This document shows, in pieces, positions 1-9,318 of a stretch of DNA of 64,000 nucleotides; the stretch's first letter is position 1; each line of letters starts with the position of its first letter. The stretch covers positions 186,001 to 250,000 of the forward strand of contig NZ_PEAX01000002.1 of assembly GCF_002807685.1 (NCBI RefSeq), read 5' to 3'. Origin of the DNA: Neoalteromonas flava. Its GTDB lineage: Bacteria; Pseudomonadota; Gammaproteobacteria; Enterobacterales; Alteromonadaceae. The position numbers were made by a program, and so were the translations under genes. The notes under the pieces were generated by a model. The model did not search any database. It had not been told where the DNA came from and saw only the letters and a program-made list of their open reading frames with translations.

Positions 1-770
1 ATATTTACACGCGGATGACGATTAGCAAGAGAGATAAGCTCCCATACGTTAATTTTGAGCTCATCACAAATAATTGATAATTCGTTCGCAAAGGCAATAT
101 TAACGTCACGGAACGCATTCTCAGTCAATTTCGCCATCTCAGCCGTTCGCGCATTGGTTAACAAGCATTCGCCGCGAACAAAGGTTTTATAAAGTGCTAA
201 CGCTTTTTCAGAGCATGCCGGGCTAATGCCCCCAATAATACGGTCGTTAGACACCAGCTCTTCCAATACTCGTCCTGGCAATACACGTTCAGGGCAATGC
301 GCAATTGAAAGGTCGGCTTCACCGGCACTGTTTAATGGATTAGTTAGATCAGGGCGCATCTCGCTAAGCCATTTTGCGACCTGCTCTGTTGCCCCCACCG
401 GAGATGTCGACTCTAAAATAACCAAGTCGCCTTTTTTGATTACCGGTGAAATTGCCTTACAGGCTGCTTCGATATACGACAAATCTGGTGTATGACCTTC
501 CTTAAATGGCGTAGGAACCGCGATGATAAAGACGTCAGCTTCCTCTGCTTCCAGAGTCGCTTTCAGTTTACCGGTGGTTACGGCAGCCTGTACCACCATA
601 TCCAAATCGGGTTCAACAATATGAATTTTGCCCTGATTAATGGTGTTAACCGCATGTTCTGATACGTCAACACCCACAACATCTAAGCCTCGCGAAGCAA
701 TAATTGCAGCTGTAGGTAAACCGATATAGCCCAGACCGATTACTGCAACACGACTAAACCCTTTACTCAT
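1..770 (-). CDS. wecC: UDP-N-acetyl-D-mannosamine dehydrogenase, 3' end outside window
   Basis: The 256 visible N-terminal codons encode a UDP-sugar dehydrogenase that would oxidise UDP-ManNAc to UDP-ManNAcA using NAD. The Rossmann motif GLGYIGLPTA lies at residues 12-21, and the middle of the protein shows PERVLPGR and ENAFRDVNIAFANEL, both typical of WecC. The catalytic Cys region would lie beyond the left edge. The ATG follows the wecB stop codon with no gap, and its ribosome-binding site (GAGGAAC) sits inside the end of wecB, so the two are translationally coupled. WecC can serve enterobacterial-common-antigen-like or EPS synthesis. The position beside an EPS locus favours supply of ManNAcA to the exopolysaccharide, but this is inference. 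Confidence 0.93.
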   Translation of the reverse strand, partial: MSKGFSRVAVIGLGYIGLPTAAIIASRGLDVVGVDVSEHAVNTINQGKIHIVEPDLDMVVQAAVTTGKLKATLEAEEADVFIIAVPTPFKEGHTPDLSYIEAACKAISPVIKKGDLVILESTSPVGATEQVAKWLSEMRPDLTNPLNSAGEADLSIAHCPERVLPGRVLEELVSNDRIIGGISPACSEKALALYKTFVRGECLLTNARTAEMAKLTENAFRDVNIAFANELSIICDELKINVWELISLANRHPRVN

Positions 771-1889
771 TTATAGTTCCTCTAAATACGTTCTAATGCG
801 TTCGCAGGCTTTCCCATCACCGTAGGGGTTGTGCGAATAGCTCATTGTTTCATAGGCCTGTTGATCATCCAATAACTGATTGGCCAACGAGACGATTTTA
901 TCGGTGTCAGTGCCGACTAGTTTCACAGTACCCGCTTCGACCGCTTCTGGACGTTCCGTAGTGTCGCGCATACAGAGCACTGGCTTGCCTAGCGAAGGCG
1001 CTTCTTCTTGAATACCACCGGAATCGGTCAAAATAATGTGCGCTCGCGTCATTAGATAAACAAAAGGCAAATAATCTTGCGGTGCAATTAAGCGCACATT
1101 ATCGGCTTCACCAAGGATCCGCTTAACCGGCTCTTGTACATTCGGATTAAGGTGGACTGGATACACAATCTGCACATCATCACGCGCTGAAAGCGCCTTC
1201 AATGATTCACATATACGCTCAAATCCACCACCAAAACTTTCACGGCGGTGCCCTGTAACCAAGATCAGCTTTTTATTGGCATCAAGAAAATCGAAACGCT
1301 CTGCAAATTGTTGCGACAAGGCAGCATCCTGCTCAATTTTTTGCGTTACCCACAGCAATGCATCGATTACCGTATTTCCTGTAACCAAAATAGAATCAGG
1401 ATTTACATTTTCCTTAAGCAACGCACTTTCAGACGTTTTGGTCGGTGCGAAGTGATAATTAGTTAACGCCCCAGTTAACTTGCGATTGGCTTCTTCTGGC
1501 CATGGGCTGTAAAGATCGCCGGTACGTAATCCTGCCTCAACATGACCAATCTTAATTTTCTTATAAAACGCAGCGACTGAAGTCGCAAACGTGGTCGAGG
1601 TATCACCGTGAACTAACACTACATCCGGCTCATAGTCTTCTAGTACTGGCTTTAAATTCAGTAGCACGTTGGCGGTAATGTCATACAAGTCCTGACCAGG
1701 CTTCATAATATCCAAGTCATAGTCTGGCTTGATTTCAAATAAGTCTAGTACTTGGTCGAGCATTTCACGGTGTTGAGCGGTCACACATACCCGCACATCC
1801 AGCCGCTCAGATTTATTTAACTCTAATACCAGTGGAGCCATTTTTATTGCTTCTGGCCGAGTGCCAAAGACGAGTAGTATTTTGTTCAT
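771..1889 (-). CDS. wecB: UDP-N-acetylglucosamine 2-epimerase (non-hydrolysing)
   Basis: This 372-aa cytoplasmic enzyme interconverts UDP-GlcNAc and UDP-ManNAc, the step before WecC. Family motifs are complete: [11 protein letters not shown] at residues 9-19, [10 protein letters not shown] at 116-125, TGHRRE at 212-217 and DSGGIQEEA at 289-297. Length and motif spacing are normal for the family. It is the first gene of a wecB-wecC unit reading off the left edge. The next gene upstream (a flippase) is divergent, so a promoter should lie between about 1890 and 1994; that A+T-rich gap has no promoter I can call with confidence. Confidence 0.96.
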   Translation of the reverse strand: MNKILLVFGTRPEAIKMAPLVLELNKSERLDVRVCVTAQHREMLDQVLDLFEIKPDYDLDIMKPGQDLYDITANVLLNLKPVLEDYEPDVVLVHGDTSTTFATSVAAFYKKIKIGHVEAGLRTGDLYSPWPEEANRKLTGALTNYHFAPTKTSESALLKENVNPDSILVTGNTVIDALLWVTQKIEQDAALSQQFAERFDFLDANKKLILVTGHRRESFGGGFERICESLKALSARDDVQIVYPVHLNPNVQEPVKRILGEADNVRLIAPQDYLPFVYLMTRAHIILTDSGGIQEEAPSLGKPVLCMRDTTERPEAVEAGTVKLVGTDTDKIVSLANQLLDDQQAYETMSYSHNPYGDGKACERIRTYLEEL

Positions 1890-1994
1890 AATCTAGTTAC
1901 TTTTTATTTATATTTATGTAAGTCTATAGAGCTAAGCCTAGCTGTAAATAGAATATCTACCTTTTCCTCAAGAAAGTTGTAGGAATACCTCAAT

Positions 1995-3491
1995 ATGAAA
2001 AAATTAGTCCTACGTGGCTCCTTCTTTAGCCTAGTTGAAAGATTTGCGATTTTGGCTACAACTCTTTTTTTGACACCTTTTATCATCAACAATTTGGGAA
2101 AGGAAGATTATGGTCTTTGGCTATTGATACTATCACTAATTGGTTGGTTTTCTATATTAAACATGGGGCTGCCTCAGGCTCTCAGCAGGCAATTTATATT
2201 TTCTTTAGAAAAAGATAGAAGAAAACTGAGTGCGGTTTATTCAACCGGCTTGGTCATTTTTTTATGTCTAGCACTAGTCGCTTGCTTCGGCCTTTTCATA
2301 TTATCAACATGGCCTGCTTTTTTTGAGTTGAATGAGCAAGATAACGATATATTTTCGCTCTCAGTAAAATTTATCGCACTAAAGGTGCTTATTGATTTCA
2401 TCACTATCCCGCACAATGCTATTTTTTCTGGATTCCTACGGATGGATGTTGACGCCAAAATATCGACGTTAAACATTATCTTAAAGGCCGGATTGACGGT
2501 TATTTTCGTTCCCATCTATCATATTTGGGGAATGCTCATTGCAACTGTCGTTTCAGATGTTCTTACGCAAGCCATGAAAATAATTATTGCTGCTCGTATC
2601 GACCCCTCTATAAAGTTTAATTTGACATTGGTTAAGAAGGAGGACTGTTTAGAGTTAATAAATTTCGGGAAGTATGTTTTACTGATTCAACTTGGAAAGA
2701 TCTTATATAAAAACTCGCCGGCTATTCTGATAATTAAGATACTGGATCTTTCCTCTTTAGCTATTTACGGGATAGCTAAACGGCTGATTGAGCAAGCAGA
2801 AGAAATACTTAACTCTGCATTTTCATCATTCTCTCAAATGTTTACCAAGCTATCCGCGCAAAACAAAGACCTAGAAAACTCGTTCTTGAGAATAACTGAA
2901 ATCAACTTGTACTGCGGTATGGTACTCACTTTGCTTGTATGGTCTGCAGCTGAACCTTTCATAAACCTTTGGCTTGGCCCTGAGTTCAATGAAAGCGCAT
3001 TCATTATACAAATCCTTTCAGGTGCGTTCTTGATTTCTTCATTTACGCGATCCTGTCAACAAATATTAATCGCCCAAGCAAATCACAAATTCCTCTCGTA
3101 CACATCGGTAATCTCTCCAATTATTTCAATCGTCGCTTCAATGTTTATAGCCCCGGAATTCGGAATTACCGGAGTTGCCGTTTGCTTCATAGTTGCGAGT
3201 GCCATTACAAATATTTTCGGTGTTGCTTTTTTATTTTCCTACTATACGAAAATTTCCATGTTACTGACTATCCGACCATTCGCAGCTTCATTGGCAGTCC
3301 TTTTATTGATAGAGTACCTCGTAGATACATATATCGTTTGGAATCCTAACTCGTGGTTAATGCTAATGGTTTACTCCGCTGCATTGCTGTGCACTTCATT
3401 GATTATAGGATGGTGGTTTGTATTTAGCTCCAAAACTAGAAAATTGGTTTGGTCTGTGTTTACACAGCAACTTTTGAGCAAAGGTGATTGA
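1995..3491 (+). CDS. Wzx-like polysaccharide flippase (MATE/MOP superfamily)
   Basis: The 498-aa protein is strongly hydrophobic, with about 12-14 predicted membrane helices. It begins with a basic N-terminus followed by a pattern typical of polysaccharide-biosynthesis (Wzx/RfbX) translocases: an early FITPFIINNLG-like stretch, then GKEDYGLWLL and GLPQALSRQF. It probably flips lipid-linked oligosaccharide repeat units across the inner membrane for the EPS cluster. The ATG is preceded by AGGA at 1980-1983. The stop codon (TGA, 3489-3491) overlaps a TTG that may start the next gene. Base composition is visibly A+T-rich compared with wecB, as usual for variable sugar-antigen genes. Confidence 0.85.
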   Translation: MKKLVLRGSFFSLVERFAILATTLFLTPFIINNLGKEDYGLWLLILSLIGWFSILNMGLPQALSRQFIFSLEKDRRKLSAVYSTGLVIFLCLALVACFGLFILSTWPAFFELNEQDNDIFSLSVKFIALKVLIDFITIPHNAIFSGFLRMDVDAKISTLNIILKAGLTVIFVPIYHIWGMLIATVVSDVLTQAMKIIIAARIDPSIKFNLTLVKKEDCLELINFGKYVLLIQLGKILYKNSPAILIIKILDLSSLAIYGIAKRLIEQAEEILNSAFSSFSQMFTKLSAQNKDLENSFLRITEINLYCGMVLTLLVWSAAEPFINLWLGPEFNESAFIIQILSGAFLISSFTRSCQQILIAQANHKFLSYTSVISPIISIVASMFIAPEFGITGVAVCFIVASAITNIFGVAFLFSYYTKISMLLTIRPFAASLAVLLLIEYLVDTYIVWNPNSWLMLMVYSAALLCTSLIIGWWFVFSSKTRKLVWSVFTQQLLSKGD

Positions 3492-4270
3492 GCTCTCCAA
3501 AATATAAAGTGGCTCGACTTTTAAATCTAAGAAACGGAACAACGATGTTAGAAAAAATACAAAATTTGGTGCAAATTCTTAAAGAAATTAGAAATTTACC
3601 GAAGGTCGATATTTCCCTGAAGTTCGAAAACGTGAAAAATACCGATCCATTCTATGAGAAAATCACAAAAGACTTTTACGACTACGCTACCGCTCGACAT
3701 CGAAAGTTTTTACTGATTAAAAATTTTGAGATTGGCGTCGCATTGTTTGACTTAAGTAACCCCAAAGGCTATCGACAGTCCATTGAAAGTTCTGCCCGTA
3801 GAAACTGCAAAAAAGCAATTAGAAATGGTTTCACATTCGATAAGTTAGCGTATAACTTACACTTAGATGAGATTTGGGAGATTAGGCGTTCAACTCCCGT
3901 CAGACAGGGGGAGATGCCAGAAGATTTCCTGAATACTCGTCCGACCCCAGTCACAAACCCGTCACCACAAACGAATACGCACGATTATGTCTATTTTGGT
4001 GTTTTTGACGAAAGGAAAAAATTAGTTGCCTATGCAGGCTGCATGGTTGCAGGAGAGATATTGATGGTTCAGCATATTTATGGACACAACGACTATCTTT
4101 CTTTTGGTGTAGTACCCTACTTACTGGTATCAATTGCTGAAACATGTCAGGACCATTATCCAGAAGTTAGATACTTCAACTATGGGACCTTTTATGGAGC
4201 CCAGGCTACGATGAAGAGATTTAAAAAGAAATTTCAATTTTTACCCCATCGTGTAAACCTTACATTATAA
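3488..4270 (+). CDS. GNAT/FemAB-like acyltransferase of EPS cluster
   Basis: This soluble protein of up to 260 aa has the shape of the BioF2-like/FemAB GNAT proteins often found in capsule and EPS loci. Its second half contains YVYFGVFDERKKLVAYAGC (a GNAT beta-strand pair) and it ends with MKRFKKKFQF, resembling the K-x-F-K-x-x-F signature of that family. The donor and acceptor are unknown; acylation of a sugar amine is a reasonable guess. Two starts are possible: a TTG overlapping the flippase stop (TTGA) with AAAGG just upstream, or an ATG at 3545 with no clear ribosome-binding site. A second GNAT of the same broad class, broken by a poly-G tract, lies near 17 kb. Confidence 0.6.
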   Translation: MSSPKYKVARLLNLRNGTTMLEKIQNLVQILKEIRNLPKVDISLKFENVKNTDPFYEKITKDFYDYATARHRKFLLIKNFEIGVALFDLSNPKGYRQSIESSARRNCKKAIRNGFTFDKLAYNLHLDEIWEIRRSTPVRQGEMPEDFLNTRPTPVTNPSPQTNTHDYVYFGVFDERKKLVAYAGCMVAGEILMVQHIYGHNDYLSFGVVPYLLVSIAETCQDHYPEVRYFNYGTFYGAQATMKRFKKKFQFLPHRVNLTL

Positions 4271-4287
4271 CTTTTGAGCTCAGTTGT

Positions 4288-5661
4288 ATGATAAATAGTA
4301 TGGCTAGTGTTGGTGCTAAAATAGTCGTTCCTTTTCTACTTATTCTCTCTGTTTTCTTATTCAACCCGATATTGTCTCGAGACTTGGTTAGTTTTAGCTT
4401 CGACGACGGCACTTACTCTCATGCTTACTTGATCCCCTTGATTATTATTTATTTACTATTTCATGCTGCAAAACATGGAGAACTAACTTTTAGTTGGAAA
4501 CCTGTTTTACTTTTTCCATTAATTACCATCTTATCCTTATTGGTATTATTTCAAATCTCTCAGGAAAGTTTTATATTTCGATTTATAGCTCCTGTCGCGG
4601 TTTTCTTAACGTTATCAACAATATATAAAATAAATTCTGCAATTATAGTTTCTTCAATTTTGCTCTGGTTTATAACGCCAATTTGGGGGCCATTAATAAG
4701 CATATTGCAGAAAATTTCTGTGATTGCTGTCAGTGAAATTATGGGCCTTACTCCAATTTCCACTTATGTTGAAGGAAACACAGTGCATATCGCTGTTGGA
4801 GCGTTTGAAATCGCTGGGGGCTGCAGCGGTCTTAGGTACTTCATAACAGCAACGGCACTTTGTACGATATATTCTTACTTAAATTACACTCGTATTAAAA
4901 GTGTAGCTTTGTTGTTCTCGGTGGCTTTGATTGGGGCAATGATAACTAATTGGATCAGGATCGTTGTTATTATCCTTATTGGTCATTACACTGAAATGAC
5001 CAGTCCAATTATTGAGGACCACAACTCGCTAGGCTGGTATATATTTATTCCCTTTATTTTACTGACATTTTATATTGCTGGAAAAATAGAACCCGCAAAG
5101 GATCTAGAAGAGAGTGAATCATCTCCCCTTTTGATAAAAAACATTTACCAACCATTATGTGTTTTGGTTCCTGTCGGGCTTATCTCCACATTATCAATTA
5201 GCGTTACATTTGATAAACCAGCTTTCTTCCAGATAAAACCATTAAGTCTCAACGTCGAACCGATGACAAAAGATTTGGCAGCACCCAAACCAACGATCTA
5301 TGAGTATGTTTCAATTGAGCAACAGAAGTTTTCAATTGCAAAAATAGATTTTTCCGGCTTCAAGTTTAGGTTTTCGTCAGGTTCTCCAGCGAACAGACCA
5401 GATTTTTACGCTAATAAGCTTGTACCAGATGGGTTTTCGGTTTTATCAAAAAGTCAAACGGGCTCTTTTACTATAACAACAGTGAGAGACCGCAATGGTA
5501 GAACAGGTGAAATCATCTATGCTTACGAAATTGGAAAGCGAAAAACCAACAGTGTGTTAGATTTTCGCAAGGCTAGAGTCCTAGAAGCTTTTCACCTGAC
5601 AACTGATAGTTTTCTTTATTGGGGCTTCAGGTATTGCGATACTGACTGTGGCATAAACTAA
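4288..5661 (+). CDS. xrtA: Exosortase, XrtA type, with EpsI-like C-terminal region
   Basis: Exosortases are inner-membrane cysteine transpeptidases that process proteins carrying a C-terminal PEP-CTERM signal. About eight membrane helices fill residues 10-270. The catalytic set is intact: Cys179 in AGGCSGLRY, Arg224 in TNWIRIVVI and His245 in EDHNSLGWY. After the last helix a periplasmic region (about 300-457) resembles the EpsI/DUF3485 domain that is often fused to exosortase A, although it is divergent. It probably shares a transcript with the upstream flippase and GNAT genes (17-bp gap). The XrtA-type export genes at 25-31 kb support the A type, and a substrate with a PEP-CTERM tail is encoded at 55.1 kb. 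Confidence 0.92.
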   Translation: MINSMASVGAKIVVPFLLILSVFLFNPILSRDLVSFSFDDGTYSHAYLIPLIIIYLLFHAAKHGELTFSWKPVLLFPLITILSLLVLFQISQESFIFRFIAPVAVFLTLSTIYKINSAIIVSSILLWFITPIWGPLISILQKISVIAVSEIMGLTPISTYVEGNTVHIAVGAFEIAGGCSGLRYFITATALCTIYSYLNYTRIKSVALLFSVALIGAMITNWIRIVVIILIGHYTEMTSPIIEDHNSLGWYIFIPFILLTFYIAGKIEPAKDLEESESSPLLIKNIYQPLCVLVPVGLISTLSISVTFDKPAFFQIKPLSLNVEPMTKDLAAPKPTIYEYVSIEQQKFSIAKIDFSGFKFRFSSGSPANRPDFYANKLVPDGFSVLSKSQTGSFTITTVRDRNGRTGEIIYAYEIGKRKTNSVLDFRKARVLEAFHLTTDSFLYWGFRYCDTDCGIN

Positions 5662-5675
5662 ATAAGTTAAAAGGT

Positions 5676-6698
5676 CTAATTTTGGCATCTCTTTGGCAAG
5701 TATAATTCAACCAGCAAAGGACTGTGATTAGTACCAGTATTCTGCAAAACCTCGGTAACTCTTGATTCCCACTCGTCGTCGAATAAAACATGATCAATTC
5801 GAGCAGTAACAAGCTTTTCACTATATGTAACCCCAAAACCAAACCCAGAGTCATCAAATGCGTTATTATACTCATTCCAATACTTTCTATACATGAGTCC
5901 AAAAATATTGGTGTTGAAATCTCCAGCTATTATATCTGTCTGAAAAGTTGATAACCATGCATGCATTCGAATGTGATCCAACTCTCTAGCATTGTATAGC
6001 TGTAGGGAAGTATCACTAGAGTTACTTGAAAAGCCTAAAACTTTTCCGAGTATGAAGCGTGGCGTGTCTGGATGGACATTGACGACATTAAGTTTGCATT
6101 CCCGTATTCTAAGTTCATAAGAAGCAGCGAAAGTTCCCCAACTACCCGTATCGCGACGAGTCAAACTGTTAAGAAAAGTTACTTGATGCTTCGTTACTAT
6201 GCATAATCCCCGGTCACAATGATAACTATAATCTTTTGGTAATTTATCAACGAAAAACGAGTCTGAGCTCTCTTGCAATAATAGTAGGTCTGGGTCGTGT
6301 GTGTTTAGTAAAACTAAAATCTCTACTATTTGCTCGTCTGAAGCTCCCATATTGAACGTTATTAATCTTAAGGTTTCCTTCAAATCCTTGCCGGGCAAAT
6401 TTAAACGCAGGCCATTTACGACGAATAAATTTATGATGGTCAAGATCAGTAAGACAAACTTCTGCTTCGGACTGAATTGGACGAAAATTAAAAAAATAAG
6501 TGGGATGAATACTAGCCATCGCGGCATGAATTCAACTAACAACAATATTGGAGCTAGTGAGTTTTGTGGGTCTATCCAATTAGCTAAAATGAAGGAAAGT
6601 GTAACTAATCCATAAAGTCTTAATAACAATGCCTTAGACTCCAAAAGTTTCCGATAAAATAAATTATTAAGCGATGTTGACTCATTGTTTACATACAT
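5676..6698 (-). CDS. Membrane-anchored endonuclease/exonuclease/phosphatase family protein
   Basis: The 340-aa protein starts with three hydrophobic segments (about residues 25-110) followed by an EEP-fold domain. Motifs of the fold are present: LITFNMG at the domain start, PDLLLLQES (metal-binding Glu), AGDFNTN and, near the end, ARIDHVLFD (Asp-His pair). EEP enzymes cleave phosphodiesters in nucleic acids or lipids or act as phosphatases. The membrane anchor and the EPS setting suggest an envelope phosphate substrate rather than DNA, which is inference. It lies on the opposite strand between exosortase and an alkaline-phosphatase-like gene. Its end is 14 bp from the end of the exosortase gene (convergent). 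Confidence 0.75.
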   Translation of the reverse strand: MYVNNESTSLNNLFYRKLLESKALLLRLYGLVTLSFILANWIDPQNSLAPILLLVEFMPRWLVFIPLIFLIFVQFSPKQKFVLLILTIINLFVVNGLRLNLPGKDLKETLRLITFNMGASDEQIVEILVLLNTHDPDLLLLQESSDSFFVDKLPKDYSYHCDRGLCIVTKHQVTFLNSLTRRDTGSWGTFAASYELRIRECKLNVVNVHPDTPRFILGKVLGFSSNSSDTSLQLYNARELDHIRMHAWLSTFQTDIIAGDFNTNIFGLMYRKYWNEYNNAFDDSGFGFGVTYSEKLVTARIDHVLFDDEWESRVTEVLQNTGTNHSPLLVELYLPKRCQN

Positions 6699-6754
6699 CG
6701 CACCGAACCAGTATACTAATTTTCAGAATTTAAATTTTATCTGAGTATTTTCCC

Positions 6755-8119
6755 ATGAGTTCCGCAAAGAAAGTTATTCTTCTTGAGTTCAACGAGCTCT
6801 GCCCTCCTTTATTAAAGAAGTTTATTACTGAAGGAGAACTCCCCAATTTCAAAAAATTGTACGATAACTCCATCGCTTACACTACAGATGCATGCTGTGA
6901 TGTTGAATACTTAGAACCCTGGATACAGTGGGTAACACTACACACTGGCCTTCCCTATGAAAAGCACCAAGTTTTTAGGCTTGGCCAAGCAAAGCACCTT
7001 TCGCATAAATCTGTATGGGATATTTTGTCCGAAAACGGACTTTCTAGTTGGCTATGTGGAAGCATGAACATTTCTTGGGATTCAAACGATGAAAAAATTA
7101 CAGCTTTGCCAGACCCATGGAGTGTTGATGTAAAGGCTTCTCCGATAGAATTGCAAGAGTTTTATGAGTTTGTTCGGGCAAATGTTCAAGAACACACAAA
7201 TGAAAAATTTAAACTATCTAAGATGAAGTTAATTAATTTTATGCTATTTATGTTCAGGCATGGACTTAGCGTTAAAACCGTCTTGCGCGGAGCTAAATTA
7301 GTAGGCAAACAAGTATTCAAAGCAGACGATAATTGGAAAAAAGCAACGATACTTGACTGGCTACAACTTGATGTTTTTAAGTATATCTACAAAAAAAAAT
7401 CTCCTGCATTTGCGACCTTTTTCTCAAATAGCACGGCCCACTTTCAGCATAAATTCTGGCGATACATGGATCCCGAAAGCTTCACCTTGAAGCCAAGCGA
7501 AGAGGAAGTGAAAAGATTTGGGTCAGCGATTCTGTACGCTTACAAGAATCACGACCGAATGATCGGAGAGATTTTTGATTTGGCAGATCAAGATACGACT
7601 ATAATTCTAGCTTCAGCATTAAGTCAGCAACCATTCACAGCAAAAGATGCAGATGGAGGTAGACGTTTCTATAGACCCAATGACATTACCAAAATAGCAA
7701 ATACGTTTGCTTTACAAGGCGTTGAAAGTATAGCTCCAGTAATGTCCCACCAATTTCATATTATTTGTGACACACCTCAGCTTGCTCAGGAAAATTTTGA
7801 AATTCTGAGCGATGCAACACTGAATGATGAGCGCCTGTTTTCACTGCGACTAGAAGGTAAAAATGTTTTTGGAGGGTGTTGTATATCCCGCCCTATTGAT
7901 ATGAACCAGCTGATTTCCGTGAATGGACACAGTTTTAAATTTGGAGAAGTGTTTTACCTTGCTGATAACATTAAAAGCGGCATGCACAATCCTCATGGAG
8001 TTTTCTGGGTGTATCACTCAGATCAAAAACAAAAAATTGTTGAGAGCTCTATCCCACTTGAGCAAACGATGCCAATCATACTTGAGCAATTCGGAATTGC
8101 CCCCCCTGGAGTGGCCTAG
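6755..8119 (+). CDS. Alkaline phosphatase superfamily protein (type I phosphodiesterase-like)
   Basis: The 454-aa soluble protein has no signal peptide. The N-terminal strand KKVILLEFNELCPPLL and the segment EPWIQWVTLHTGLPYEKH resemble the metal-binding strand and the Thr nucleophile loop (Thr61 or Thr64) of the alkaline-phosphatase/phosphodiesterase superfamily. The usual VDGL Asp is replaced by an Glu-Phe-Asn-Glu stretch, so the metal site is unusual. It may hydrolyse or transfer a phosphoester on a sugar nucleotide or glycan intermediate; I cannot assign a substrate. It is divergent from the EEP gene, which shares a 56-bp promoter gap with it. Near the 3' end there is a C7 run and at 7391-7399 an A9 run, both inside the reading frame. 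Confidence 0.65.
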   Translation: MSSAKKVILLEFNELCPPLLKKFITEGELPNFKKLYDNSIAYTTDACCDVEYLEPWIQWVTLHTGLPYEKHQVFRLGQAKHLSHKSVWDILSENGLSSWLCGSMNISWDSNDEKITALPDPWSVDVKASPIELQEFYEFVRANVQEHTNEKFKLSKMKLINFMLFMFRHGLSVKTVLRGAKLVGKQVFKADDNWKKATILDWLQLDVFKYIYKKKSPAFATFFSNSTAHFQHKFWRYMDPESFTLKPSEEEVKRFGSAILYAYKNHDRMIGEIFDLADQDTTIILASALSQQPFTAKDADGGRRFYRPNDITKIANTFALQGVESIAPVMSHQFHIICDTPQLAQENFEILSDATLNDERLFSLRLEGKNVFGGCCISRPIDMNQLISVNGHSFKFGEVFYLADNIKSGMHNPHGVFWVYHSDQKQKIVESSIPLEQTMPIILEQFGIAPPGVA

Positions 8120-8258
8120 TCACTTTAGGGCTTCATTGAGAACTTGAAATGTTTATGGCTTGAATTATTTTAATTTTGTTAAAAACGACGCACTTGGTAA
8201 TTGCTTTCAACTTTCATTGTTTATTCTAATGATGTTGGAAAAACCTGTTTGGATCTAA

Positions 8259-9317
8259 TTATTGATTTCGATCTTTGTATATATCGAAATACTGCTTAGC
8301 GCATTTATCCATTGAAAATTGGTCTGCGTATTTTTGAAATCCTGCATTTCCCAATACTTTTATAAGTTTAGTGTCTTTGAGAAGTACTAATAATAACTCG
8401 CTTAGCTTCTGAGTATCTCCGTAATCATATAGGAAACCGTTTACATTATCGCGAACCAGTTCAGGATTACCACCAACATTTGAAGCAATGACGGGCAATT
8501 TATTAGACATAGCTTCAAGAATAGCAAGTGACAGACCTTCAGTTTCAGAAGTTACGATAAGTGCGTCAAAGCTATTATAGATCTTATCTCGATCTGGTTC
8601 GTTCCCATGAAAAATCACCGTCGAACAGGGTAGTTTAGACTTAGTCAAGCGCACTATCTCTTCCATCAAAGGCCCTGTACCATAAAAATGCACGGTAATT
8701 TGAGATTGGGCATCACTGTGCAACAATGATAGCGCTTCGATTAGCTTTTCTTGGGATTTAAGTGGGACAAACCGCCCAACACTACCAATATGCAGACCTT
8801 GCCTACTAGCATCATTCTTTGCAATACGATTGACCCCATTCAATATCGTGTAAGTTAGCGGTTTAAACTTAGGGTATTTAAATTGAAATTTTTGTCTTGC
8901 GTTTTCCGCCACAAAAACGAACTTTGACTTCAATATATAGGCCAAATTATAAAAAAACGACCACTTTAATCCTGTATGTACTACTTCATTATGCCGTGTG
9001 TAGATGACTCGAGGTCTAATCTTGCAAATGCACACAGCTAGAAGTACTCGAGGTAATGCATGACTGCTATGAATATGAACCAAGTCGGCGTTGTTTACTA
9101 CTCGTCTAATTTCGAGAATTTGCTCAACGACCCCTTGCTTTGACAGGCATTTTACACTCAGTCCCGCACTGCAAGCTTCCGTCTGTAATGGTTCATCGGG
9201 TTTCCCGAATGACAGTATCTCTATACCCGCCAATTCTTGCTGACTTGTGGCAAGGTCTATGACAAAGCGCTCAGCCCCGCCAACCTCTAAACTACTTACT
9301 ATATGTACCACGCGCAT
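8259..9317 (-). CDS. Glycosyltransferase family 4
   Basis: This 352-aa GT-B fold enzyme transfers a sugar from a nucleotide donor to a lipid-linked EPS intermediate. The N-terminus VVHIVSSLEVGGAERFV is the classic GT4 acceptor-domain glycine loop. The donor domain begins with HIGSVGRFVPLKSQEKLIEA, and the E-x7-E motif appears as ETEGLSLAILEAMSNKLPVI with GGNPELV after it. It starts one base after the stop of the upstream Wzy/ligase-like gene, so the two form an operon. Sugar specificity cannot be read from the sequence. Confidence 0.88.
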   Translation of the reverse strand: MRVVHIVSSLEVGGAERFVIDLATSQQELAGIEILSFGKPDEPLQTEACSAGLSVKCLSKQGVVEQILEIRRVVNNADLVHIHSSHALPRVLLAVCICKIRPRVIYTRHNEVVHTGLKWSFFYNLAYILKSKFVFVAENARQKFQFKYPKFKPLTYTILNGVNRIAKNDASRQGLHIGSVGRFVPLKSQEKLIEALSLLHSDAQSQITVHFYGTGPLMEEIVRLTKSKLPCSTVIFHGNEPDRDKIYNSFDALIVTSETEGLSLAILEAMSNKLPVIASNVGGNPELVRDNVNGFLYDYGDTQKLSELLLVLLKDTKLIKVLGNAGFQKYADQFSMDKCAKQYFDIYKDRNQ

Positions 9318-9318
9318 T

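Noticed and set aside
7391-7399. A9 run in the alkaline-phosphatase-like gene as a second phase switch
   Set aside because: It encodes three Lys in an intact frame in an A+T-rich gene; runs of this length are common there and nothing is frame-shifted.
8100-8106. C7 run near the 3' end of the same gene
   Set aside because: Too short and too close to the stop codon to alter the protein meaningfully.
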